Assembly (NCBI RefSeq): GCF_014692875.1
Contig: NZ_CP061171.1
Coordinates: 5,146,001 to 5,210,000, forward strand
Source: Pedobacter riviphilus
Lineage (GTDB): Bacteria; Bacteroidota; Bacteroidia; Sphingobacteriales; Sphingobacteriaceae
Length of the DNA: 64,000 nt
Reading direction: 5' to 3'
A program made the translations under genes and the position numbers. Each line of letters begins with the position of its first letter. Positions within the stretch are counted from its first letter, which is position 1. Under the pieces are notes generated by a model. That model did not search any database and was not told the DNA's origin. It was given only the letters and a program-made list of their open reading frames with translations. This document shows positions 17,490 through 25,587 of this stretch, piece by piece.

Positions 17490-18206
17490 ATGAAAAAAGT
17501 AAAAGCGAGTAAACCGAATATGTCTACCGATAGGTCAATCAGCCTGTCTGCAAGCTTAACTAAAGCCGAACCAAAAGCTGTTGGTGGTGGAGGTGGTGTT
17601 GCCACAGGGAGTAACCCTCCTGCAGCAAAAAGTAGTTTGAAGCTTGTAAAGGCCAAAAAGCCTACAATGGCCAATACAGCAGTACAGCATGTAAGCAAAC
17701 ATTTTGATGTGGTATTGGCAATCGATTTTCACTGGACAACCATTCCCATCCCGCCATCTTTCGGCTTTATTCCCTTGCCCTTACCCCATCCTTTTATTGG
17801 TATGGTGTTCGATCCGATGGATTACCTGCATTTTAACATTCCCATTCCAAAATTTGCGCAAGGTTTAATCGGTGCGGCCAGTATCCCCATGGGGGGCTCC
17901 ATTTATGTTCATGGCAGGCATAAAGCTACCACTACCACTACCGTAATGGGTGTTTTGTTGCCATTTAGACATATCAGTTCTATTCCAGTATATTTTATTG
18001 TAAATATACCTGGCTCACCACATGAAGGAGAAGTGTATTGGGGCTCTACTACAGTGAAAGGGCAGGGATCCGAAATGAGTGGTTCTAATCCGGGGCAGGT
18101 ACTTACCTGCTGGTGTCCACCAATGGGTTTAAAACCCTTGCCAACTGTACCAGGAAAACTGAAGAAAACCCATTGGCTTATTTCGCTTTTTACAGCGATT
18201 TATTAA
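17490..18206 (+). CDS. rhs: N-terminal PAAR-like part of a frameshifted Rhs toxin
   Basis: 238 codons until a stop at 18204. A low-complexity start (residues 1-65, with a glycine stretch) is followed by a PAAR-like tip domain (PLPLPHPFIGMVFDPMDY, IPMGGSIYVHGRHKATTTTT, MSGSNPGQVLTCWCPPMG). The last ~15 residues (LKKTHWLISLFTAIY) are out of character. Reading one base back at the AAAA run 18155-18158 joins it to the 18113-22120 frame and gives PGKTEENPLAYFAFYSDLLS, the normal continuation in Rhs proteins. So this ORF and the next are one gene of about 1543 residues that is broken by a one-base deletion, a sequencing error, or a -1 slip. Confidence 0.85.
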   Translation: MKKVKASKPNMSTDRSISLSASLTKAEPKAVGGGGGVATGSNPPAAKSSLKLVKAKKPTMANTAVQHVSKHFDVVLAIDFHWTTIPIPPSFGFIPLPLPHPFIGMVFDPMDYLHFNIPIPKFAQGLIGAASIPMGGSIYVHGRHKATTTTTVMGVLLPFRHISSIPVYFIVNIPGSPHEGEVYWGSTTVKGQGSEMSGSNPGQVLTCWCPPMGLKPLPTVPGKLKKTHWLISLFTAIY

Positions 18207-21200
18207 GTATGTACGTACAGATTAATACCGGTAAACCTGTGTTGGTTGGTGGCACATTTGCACCACATAATTATACGCTGAAAGAATATTTAATGCGTTT
18301 TGCAGCCATTGGTATTATGAGAGGGCTTACCAAATTAGGAGGAGCTTTAGCAAAAGGGGCTTTAAAGGGTGTAAATAAACTTCTCCAGCGGATGTTGGGT
18401 AAAACAAATCCATTATCAAAAAAACTTTGCCATTGGGGTTTAGAGCCGGTTAATTTTGTTACCGGGGCTATGTTTTTCGAATGGACCGATTTCGAGCTTC
18501 CTGGGGGCCAAACACTGGCTTGGAATAATGTATGGCGTAGCGATAAGTCATATGCGGGCATGTTGGGCAATCAGGTATACAATAATTACGATCTTTATAT
18601 TTATCCTGATCCTGAAGCTGGAATTGTAGGTTTTAACCACCCAACCGAAAATATGGTAATGCCGCTGCCTTATATTGAGGCATATTCAGGTAAACAGTAC
18701 GACCGTGCCCAGAAATTCTGGATGGAAAGACCTGATGAAAATACCTGGATACTCACCATCGGTCAGGATATTTATACTTATACACTTTTTAGCGATGGAC
18801 CGGATGGAGATATCTATCGTATAAACCAGATTGGGTATACAAACGGTACCAGCCTCAGATTTTATTATCAAAAACAGCTTTTAACACGGATTGTAGAAAA
18901 CTCAGGCCGTGTACTCGAAATGCAGCATAACGAGGCTGGTACGGCAATTAAAGCGGTTTACTATCAATATAAAAATACCAGCGACCTGTTGGTGAGTTAT
19001 GATTACGACGAGCGTGGCAACATGATCAAAGTGTATGATCAGGCTGGTAAAGCCATTAGCTTTGAATACGATGAGTTTAACCGTGTGGTTAAAAGAACCA
19101 ACCGGAACGGAATGGTTTATTTTTGGCGTTATGATGAAGAAGGCCGGGTAATCCATACTGAAGGTAGAGATGGCGTTATGAGTGGATCGTTACGTTATTT
19201 TCCGGAAGAAGGGTATAACGAGGTGTACTATCGCGATGGTAAAGTAGAACGTTATTACTATGACGAAAATGATCTGGTTTACAAAAAGGTTGACGGCATG
19301 GGCGGCGAAACCTGGTTTGAGCATAATCGTTACAACGAAGAAAAAATGGTTTCCAGTCCTGAGGGTAAGGTTATCGGCTATGAATACGACGATCGTGGAA
19401 ACATTGTTACATACCATACCACAGATGGCGAGCGGTACCAATACGCATACGATGAAAACAATAACCTGATTCTGCGTAGCGATCCTGCTGGATCGAACGA
19501 AACATGGCTGTACAATGAACAGAACCAATTGCTTAAACATGTTCAAAAAGACGATCGTATAATCGATTTTTATTATACCGAAGGACAGAAATTACCAGTA
19601 TTTTGCCGCGATAATGATGGCTACGAAGTTCATTGGACCTATAACAGTTTAAATCAACTGATCGAATCAGTTTCGGGCGAAGGTAATAGCCGTCGCTGGA
19701 CCTATGATGATTATGGGCGATTGATCCGTTTTAGTCCAGATGGTGATCAAACTACGATCTGGGAACGTGATGAAATGGGGCGGGTAATCTCAGTTAAAGA
19801 TTTTGGAGAAGTGGCCTTTCGCTTCGAATACGACGCCTACGATCTGCCGGTTTACGCTACTGATGGCCGAGATGAATGGCACATGACCTATACCCCAATG
19901 GGCAGCCTAAAAACACAAAAAAGAAGTAGCCATTTATCCCATCAAAATATTCGGACACTTCATTTTACTTATGATAAGTGGGAAAACTTAAAAGCCATTA
20001 CCAACGAAAAAGGCGAAGAATATATCTTTTTAAGAGATGCGAATGATAATGTGGTGACAGAAATCGGCTTTGATGGGCAAGAGCAACAATATATCCGTAA
20101 CCACGATGGACAGGTTATTAAAACCATACAGGCCGATGGTAAGGCCATTTACCACAATTATGACCTAAGTGGCCGATTGGTATATAGCAGCTATGAAGAT
20201 GGTACTTACGAGGCCTTTCAATACAATAAACTAGGTTTGCTTATTGCCGCAGAGAACGAACTTTCTTCGGTTAATTTTATACGGAACCCACTGGGCATGA
20301 TTACCCAGGAAATACAGGATGGTTACCAGATTAATTATCAATATGATGCTTTTGGCAATCTAACTAGTTTAAAAAGCTCATTAGGAGCCGATATTAAATA
20401 TGATTATGACGACATTGGTTATCTGAATGGTATTGTAGCTCAAAGTGGCGGATCAGCCGAATGGACGGTAAATATTGGTCGCAATAAAAACGGACAGGAA
20501 ACCAGTCGTAGTTTAAGCGGAGGGATTAGGGCTACATTCGATTATGATCACGAAGGTCATCCAGTTAGTCAAAAGGTTGAAGCCAGTCATTCCATCACTG
20601 CTTTTAAACAGTATGGCTGGGGTCCAAACGATAAACTCAACAGTTGTTTAAACAGCATTACTGGTGGAAGCATTAATTACAGGTATGATACTTTTGGCAG
20701 CCTGTCATCAGCAAGTTATACCGATGATGGTAAGGTGATCTATAAAAATCCTGATGAAGTAGGAAATTTATATAAAACCACCGACCGGATCGACAGGCGA
20801 TACGATAAAGGAGGAAAGTTGCTTAAAGATGATCAATGGTATTACCGTTACGATGCAAAAGGCAACCTCTTGCAAAAAAGCAAGCGTAATATTATCGGCC
20901 TGAAAAAGCAAGAAGCTGCTAAAGCAGAAGATAATGGTTTATTTGGTAAAAAATTAAACTGGGGAATGGCCAACCCCGATCTTCCCGAAGCTGACGCATT
21001 GGATATCTTAGCAGATTCTGAACCCGATTTGCCAGAATGGAAAGAAGGCGACTGGGCTTATGCCTGGATGGCTAACGGCATGATGAAGGCAGTTAAAAAT
21101 CCACATGGTGAGATCACCAGTTTCGAATACGATGCCTTAGGCAGAAGGAAAGCCAAAATTGTTAAAAATACGGTCTACCGATATGTGTGGGATGGCAATT

Positions 21201-22120
21201 TACTGCTCCACGAATGGCATTATCCTTTAAAAGAACGGCCAAACTTAGTAGTTAATGAGGATGGCCTGCTTAGCTACGATAAAACAGAACCGCTTGGAAG
21301 TGATTTAATTACCTGGGTATATGATCAGAATAAATTTACCCCAAGTGCCAAAATCGTTAACGGGCAGCATTATTCTATTATTAGTGATTATTTAGGAACA
21401 CCTGTGCAAGCTTATGACGATGCAGGTAAAAAAGTGTGGGATTGCGAAATTGATATTTATGGAAAAATACGTAAACTTAGCGGCAGTAGGGAATTTGTGC
21501 CATTTAGGTATCAAGGGCAGTATGAGGATGTAGAAACGGGGTTGTATTATAATAGGTTTCGGTATTATGATCCGGAGCAAGGCAATTATATCTCTCAGGA
21601 TCCAATTGGTTTGTCGGGTGGTAATCCTACCATTTATGGCTATGTATTTGATAGTAATTATGAATTAGATGTATTTGGCTTAAAAACCTTTCAGCAGGCA
21701 TTAGGTGATTACGGTGAAAAATGGGTGAAAGAGGCATTACAAAATTCGAACAAGTATTCACGTGTATTTCAAGTTCAAAATGCTTCTGGCCATGGTATTG
21801 ATGTTGTGGGTATGCGCCATGATGGAAAATTTGATATTTTTGAAGTAAAAACCAATATCTCAGGAAACGTAGGTAATTTATCTGACAGGCAATTAAATTC
21901 TGACTTCTTTATCAAAAACATATTGGAGAAAGATAATATTACTGATTTTGGATTATCTCGGCAGCAAGCTAACAGTATATTGAATAACATCGGAGATAAA
22001 AGAGTTGTGGATGTATTTGTTGGCCGGGGAGCGAAAGGTAGATTCAAAGTAAAAAGCGCGTTGGTATCAGACTGGGATGAAGTTTCTCGCACTCAAAAAG
22101 CTAAAGGCACATGCCATTAA
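18113..22120 (+). CDS. rhs: Rhs toxin body with C-terminal PD-(D/E)XK-like nuclease tip
   Basis: 1335 codons in the frame one base back from the PAAR part; genuine protein probably starts to be read from about 18158. Order: linker with a hydrophobic/glycine stretch (MRGLTKLGGALAKGALKGV), DUF6531-like start of the shell (GLEPVNFVTGAMFFEWTDFE), many YD repeats forming the beta cage, and the Rhs core end (RFRYYDPEQGNYISQDPIGL). The ~145-residue toxin after it has GHGIDVVGMRHDGKFDIFEVK, the Asp...Glu-x-Lys layout of PD-(D/E)XK nucleases, then LSDRQLNSDFFIKNIL, which recalls PoNe-type DNase effectors. The nuclease call is motif-based. The toxin would be autocleaved and released in the target cell. 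Confidence 0.88.
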   Translation: MSTNGFKTLANCTRKTEENPLAYFAFYSDLLSMYVQINTGKPVLVGGTFAPHNYTLKEYLMRFAAIGIMRGLTKLGGALAKGALKGVNKLLQRMLGKTNPLSKKLCHWGLEPVNFVTGAMFFEWTDFELPGGQTLAWNNVWRSDKSYAGMLGNQVYNNYDLYIYPDPEAGIVGFNHPTENMVMPLPYIEAYSGKQYDRAQKFWMERPDENTWILTIGQDIYTYTLFSDGPDGDIYRINQIGYTNGTSLRFYYQKQLLTRIVENSGRVLEMQHNEAGTAIKAVYYQYKNTSDLLVSYDYDERGNMIKVYDQAGKAISFEYDEFNRVVKRTNRNGMVYFWRYDEEGRVIHTEGRDGVMSGSLRYFPEEGYNEVYYRDGKVERYYYDENDLVYKKVDGMGGETWFEHNRYNEEKMVSSPEGKVIGYEYDDRGNIVTYHTTDGERYQYAYDENNNLILRSDPAGSNETWLYNEQNQLLKHVQKDDRIIDFYYTEGQKLPVFCRDNDGYEVHWTYNSLNQLIESVSGEGNSRRWTYDDYGRLIRFSPDGDQTTIWERDEMGRVISVKDFGEVAFRFEYDAYDLPVYATDGRDEWHMTYTPMGSLKTQKRSSHLSHQNIRTLHFTYDKWENLKAITNEKGEEYIFLRDANDNVVTEIGFDGQEQQYIRNHDGQVIKTIQADGKAIYHNYDLSGRLVYSSYEDGTYEAFQYNKLGLLIAAENELSSVNFIRNPLGMITQEIQDGYQINYQYDAFGNLTSLKSSLGADIKYDYDDIGYLNGIVAQSGGSAEWTVNIGRNKNGQETSRSLSGGIRATFDYDHEGHPVSQKVEASHSITAFKQYGWGPNDKLNSCLNSITGGSINYRYDTFGSLSSASYTDDGKVIYKNPDEVGNLYKTTDRIDRRYDKGGKLLKDDQWYYRYDAKGNLLQKSKRNIIGLKKQEAAKAEDNGLFGKKLNWGMANPDLPEADALDILADSEPDLPEWKEGDWAYAWMANGMMKAVKNPHGEITSFEYDALGRRKAKIVKNTVYRYVWDGNLLLHEWHYPLKERPNLVVNEDGLLSYDKTEPLGSDLITWVYDQNKFTPSAKIVNGQHYSIISDYLGTPVQAYDDAGKKVWDCEIDIYGKIRKLSGSREFVPFRYQGQYEDVETGLYYNRFRYYDPEQGNYISQDPIGLSGGNPTIYGYVFDSNYELDVFGLKTFQQALGDYGEKWVKEALQNSNKYSRVFQVQNASGHGIDVVGMRHDGKFDIFEVKTNISGNVGNLSDRQLNSDFFIKNILEKDNITDFGLSRQQANSILNNIGDKRVVDVFVGRGAKGRFKVKSALVSDWDEVSRTQKAKGTCH
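18150..18164 (+). other. rhs: frameshift point inside the PAAR-Rhs gene
   Basis: Codons CCA-GGA-AAA-CTG in the first frame; shifting back one base at the A run (18155-18158) gives CCA-GGA-AAA-ACT-GAA and the conserved Rhs sequence. A fifth A would restore a single ORF. A slip of the lysine tRNA on A-AAA is possible, but the site is not a classical seven-base slippery sequence. Confidence 0.75.
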
Positions 22121-22135
22121 TAAAAAAAGAAGTTT

Positions 22136-23029
22136 ATGTATAGCACAAAAGAATTCAAAAATTTTTTTCAGAAAGTACTCAAGTCATCACAGGATGAAGA
22201 ACCATTCATTAAAGAGTTTGTTGAAGATTTTCTTCATAAAAATGCCAGAACTTTTCAAAAGAAAATGGTTGTGTGGGACGAAGAAGAGGTAGTGGATTAT
22301 GATTTATTGTATGTACTCTCTTCTTATTCATATCGATTTAAAATTCCGGAAGGAATATTAAATTTTATTGAGAAAAATAATGAAGACGCCTTTGTCGTAT
22401 TATTAAAATCGTATTTTACTGATCTATTACTTCAGACTTGTGCTTACAAAAACAATCAATTCGTTAACAGTGTTTTACATACCGATTTGGCATTGAGTAC
22501 ACTTCTATCATTGGGCTATTTTCCTAATAAAACCGAAGTTTTAGCTAAGCATTTATTGAATTTTCTTGAATCCAATAAAGCCAAATTGGAGATTTATCCT
22601 CAAAATTTAGATTTTGGTTTTAAAAGCACATTATATTTAGTATCTGTATTGCTAAAGGATGCGGGTTATTTGGATTATTTTGAAAAGATTACTCATTTTT
22701 TAAAAACACCCGAAAAATCTTATGAATTTGCTTATAAAAACCTTTATTCCACAGACAATGAAGCGATTAATAGATGGGTTAATGAATTAGCTGATTTTCA
22801 CATTAAGAACAGTAAGGATGATTTAACAATGCCTTTCAATCGCGAAAGATGGCAATATTTTCCAATAGAAATTATAGCACTCCTACAATTACGTTCACAA
22901 CGGGGTCTACCGACTGATTTTATTACCCACCCACTATTAAAAGATTTTCTGCCTTTTATAGCACAAAAGCTGCCCGTTCCATTGGATGAAACCACCCAAA
23001 AACTGGAAAAACGGATTTTGGAGGAATAG
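22136..23029 (+). CDS. candidate cytosolic immunity protein for the Rhs nuclease
   Basis: 297 residues, no signal peptide or membrane segment, mainly helical. It starts 15 bp after the rhs stop, the standard immunity position, and the lack of export signal fits protection against a cytosolic nuclease. The C-terminal part (NRERWQYFPIEIIALLQLRS, then HPLLKDFLPFIAQKL) loosely recalls the DUF1910/DUF1911 immunity proteins that protect against PoNe DNases, but I cannot confirm this. Coding is AT-rich compared with the rhs shell, typical of recently exchanged toxin/immunity tails. Confidence 0.75.
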   Translation: MYSTKEFKNFFQKVLKSSQDEEPFIKEFVEDFLHKNARTFQKKMVVWDEEEVVDYDLLYVLSSYSYRFKIPEGILNFIEKNNEDAFVVLLKSYFTDLLLQTCAYKNNQFVNSVLHTDLALSTLLSLGYFPNKTEVLAKHLLNFLESNKAKLEIYPQNLDFGFKSTLYLVSVLLKDAGYLDYFEKITHFLKTPEKSYEFAYKNLYSTDNEAINRWVNELADFHIKNSKDDLTMPFNRERWQYFPIEIIALLQLRSQRGLPTDFITHPLLKDFLPFIAQKLPVPLDETTQKLEKRILEE

Positions 23030-23043
23030 AAATGATGTTAAAA

Positions 23044-23083
23044 ATTGCTAAAGAGTGTAAGCTAAACCTTATCCTTTAGCAAT
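23044..23083. terminator. bidirectional hairpin between immunity gene and LysR gene
   Basis: A 10-bp perfect inverted repeat (ATTGCTAAAG / CTTTAGCAAT) with a 20-base loop lies between two convergent genes and overlaps the last codons of the LysR gene on the minus strand. T runs are weak, so the terminator role is moderate. Confidence 0.4.
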
Positions 23084-23955
23084 AATTTAATTACGTTCTT
23101 TAATGCGGGGTTACGGTTAGATTCTTTCCAGATCATATATAGCTCCGTTCTTTGCGGAATATGGGTAAGCTCTACAAACTTCACATTTTCCTGATAGCCA
23201 TATTGCAGGGCGGTGGGCACAATTGCAATACCCAAACCTTCTTCTACCAGTTTGTAAATGGTGAGTGCATTAACTGATTTGTGGTAGGTTTTGGGTTTAA
23301 AACCATGATCTTCACAGATACTCATCATCAGGTCGTAATAGAAAGGGCTGTCATCGCTCGAGAAAAAAATGAAAGGCTCATCACCGAGCTTTTTTACTGC
23401 TTCAAAACTTGCCTTTTTCATAGGATGACTTTTAGGCAATACCAGCGAAAAGGTATCCTGATGCATCATATGTTTAGAAATGCCAGGTTTAAACTGCTGA
23501 ATCCGCACAAAGCCTACATCGAGCATATCTTTTTCTAATAACTCAATTTGTAATTTATTAGGCATTTCATCCAGATTGGTTCTGATTTCAGGAAAATCTT
23601 TGTTCAGCTTAAATATAACTTCAGGTACAATTTTTTGTGCCGCCGAACCTAAAAAACCAATGCGGAGCTCGCCTTGTTTGCCCTCATTAATATTGCTGAT
23701 CTGTTTTTTAATGTTTTCAATATGTCCGAACAAAAAATCAACCTCTTCTTTCAGGTAAACGCCTGCTTCGGTAAGCGTTACCTTTTTCTTATTACGGTCG
23801 AACAATGGAGCATTAAAAATTTCCTCCATCTGTTTAATCTGCCGACTTAGTCCCGGTTGCGAAATAAACAGGCGGTCGGCAGCCTTTCTAAACTTCAGTT
23901 CCTCGGCCAAAACCTGAAAATATTTTAAGTGCCTAAGCTCTATCTGATAACTCAT
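23062..23955 (-). CDS. LysR-family regulator divergent from hutH-hutU
   Basis: 297 residues. The N-terminal winged helix-turn-helix (residues about 5-65; FRKAADRLFISQPGLSRQIK) is typical LysR, followed by a two-lobe effector-binding domain (ELRIGFLGSAAQKIVPEVIF, EGLGIAIVPTALQYG). It is transcribed away from hutH across 76 bp that contain the perfect palindrome ATTACAT-N4-ATGTAAT. Divergent placement suggests it controls the histidine-degradation genes and itself; the inducer would be urocanate or histidine by analogy, which is inference. Confidence 0.92.
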   Translation of the reverse strand: MSYQIELRHLKYFQVLAEELKFRKAADRLFISQPGLSRQIKQMEEIFNAPLFDRNKKKVTLTEAGVYLKEEVDFLFGHIENIKKQISNINEGKQGELRIGFLGSAAQKIVPEVIFKLNKDFPEIRTNLDEMPNKLQIELLEKDMLDVGFVRIQQFKPGISKHMMHQDTFSLVLPKSHPMKKASFEAVKKLGDEPFIFFSSDDSPFYYDLMMSICEDHGFKPKTYHKSVNALTIYKLVEEGLGIAIVPTALQYGYQENVKFVELTHIPQRTELYMIWKESNRNPALKNVIKLLLKDKV

Positions 23956-23959
23956 GGTT

Positions 23960-23977
23960 ATTACATGATGATGTAAT
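23960..23977. promoter_or_regulatory. palindromic operator between lysR and hutH
   Basis: ATTACATGATGATGTAAT is an 18-bp perfect inverted repeat (7-bp arms, 4-bp spacer), 4 bp upstream of the LysR start. It fits the T-N11-A style of LysR sites. A possible -7 box for hutH, TATTTTTG, lies at 24007-24014, 18 bp before the hutH start. Confidence 0.6.
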
Positions 23978-24031
23978 TGGTATTTATAGGTATCAAATAT
24001 AGGGCTTATTTTTGTTTAAAACCTTTTTGAC

Positions 24032-25576
24032 ATGAGTGAGCAACAGATTTTTAATTACGGAACAGATCATTTAACCGCTAAATTAGCGCTAGCCATCAGC
24101 AATGGCCAAGTAAAGGGAGTATTGAGTCAGCGCACCCGCAATAAAGTGTTGGAAAGTAGTAAGGTAGTTGAGCGGATAGCGATTTCGGGTAAAGCCGTTT
24201 ACGGCATCAATACGGGTTTCGGACCATTGTGTACCTCCATGATTTCGGCGGTTGATACCCGTAAATTACAAGAAAATATTCTGAGAAGCCATGCCGTTGG
24301 TGTAGGTGAGCCTATAGATAGTGAAATATCAAAACTAATGTTGGTATTAAAACTACAGGCTTTAGCTCAGGGATACTCAGGCATTAAAATCGAAACACTC
24401 GATCGAATGATCTGGTTTTTAGAGATCGGTGCTACACCAGTAGTGCCTAAACAAGGTTCTGTTGGCGCTTCTGGCGATCTTGCCCCTTTATCTCATCTTT
24501 TTTTGCCTTTAATTGGCTTAGGAAAGGTTCACCACAAAGGTAAAATTATTGCCACAGCACAGCTCTTACAAGAATATCAGGTGAGTCCACTGCAATTGGG
24601 TCCAAAAGAAGGCTTGGCGCTAATTAATGGCACCCAGTTTATTGCAGCACATGCCGTTAAAGTGGTACAGCGATTAGAAAACGTGCTGGCTTCAGCAGAT
24701 ATTATTTCGGCTATGATGATTGAAGGACTTCAAGGTTCTGAAAAGCCTTTTCATGCGCAGCTTCACCAGCTTAGGCCTTATCCGGCAAATATAGCGGTGG
24801 CCGAACAAGTGCGTAAACTGTTGCAAGGTTCTGAAATTATGAAATCGCATGCCGATTGTGCCAAAGTACAGGATCCATATTCGTTAAGATGTATTCCACA
24901 GGTGCATGGCACCTCCAGAACAGCGTGGATGCATTTAAAAGAAACTTTAGAAATCGAACTAAATTCGGTAACCGATAACCCTGTTATTTTTAATGACGAT
25001 TTAACGATCAGTGGTGGTAATTTTCATGGTCAGCCATTGGCACTACCACTCGATTATGCCTGTTTGGCGGCCTCAGAAATCGGAAACATCAGCGACCGCC
25101 GGATTTATCTTTCCTTAGAAGGAAATACGCCAGGTGTGCCTAAACTCTTGATGCAGGAAACCGGATTAAATTCTGGTTTTATGATCGTTCAATATACCTC
25201 GGCGGCCTTGGCCAGCGAAAATAAAGGGCTTTGTTTCCCGGCCAGTGCCGATAGTATTCCCACTTCTTTAGGCCAGGAAGATCATGTGAGTATGGGTTCG
25301 ATCAGTGGACGTAAAGCCCTACAGGTAATCGAAAATGTGGAGAAAATCCTGGGGATTGAACTGTTCTGTGCTGCACAGGCTATTGATTATCATCATCCAT
25401 TAAAACCAGGCAAAATACTGGCTGCGGTACACGATTTTGTGCGTACTGAAATCGATCATTTCGAGGAAGATCAGATTATGTACGATAAGATGGAAAATGC
25501 CATTCAAATGGTACAACAAGGTAAAATTGTTGCCGTTGCTAGCAAGGCCGAATCCAACATTAAATTAAGCGTTTAA
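24032..25576 (+). CDS. hutH: histidine ammonia-lyase
   Basis: 514 residues, normal family length. It converts L-histidine to trans-urocanate and ammonia, the first step of the hut pathway. The signature GSVGASGDLAPLSHL contains A146-S147-G148, which cyclise into the MIO electrophile. Other conserved parts include YGINTGFGPLCT near the N-terminus and NPVIFNDDLTISGGNFHGQP in the middle. It is followed 11 bp later by hutU and preceded by a divergent LysR gene with a palindromic operator. Confidence 0.97.
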   Translation: MSEQQIFNYGTDHLTAKLALAISNGQVKGVLSQRTRNKVLESSKVVERIAISGKAVYGINTGFGPLCTSMISAVDTRKLQENILRSHAVGVGEPIDSEISKLMLVLKLQALAQGYSGIKIETLDRMIWFLEIGATPVVPKQGSVGASGDLAPLSHLFLPLIGLGKVHHKGKIIATAQLLQEYQVSPLQLGPKEGLALINGTQFIAAHAVKVVQRLENVLASADIISAMMIEGLQGSEKPFHAQLHQLRPYPANIAVAEQVRKLLQGSEIMKSHADCAKVQDPYSLRCIPQVHGTSRTAWMHLKETLEIELNSVTDNPVIFNDDLTISGGNFHGQPLALPLDYACLAASEIGNISDRRIYLSLEGNTPGVPKLLMQETGLNSGFMIVQYTSAALASENKGLCFPASADSIPTSLGQEDHVSMGSISGRKALQVIENVEKILGIELFCAAQAIDYHHPLKPGKILAAVHDFVRTEIDHFEEDQIMYDKMENAIQMVQQGKIVAVASKAESNIKLSV

Positions 25577-25587
25577 AATTACAAAAT

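Noticed and set aside
24007..24014. hutH promoter with full -33/-7 pair
   Set aside because: Only the -7 box fits; no TTTG element at the expected 17-21 bp spacing.
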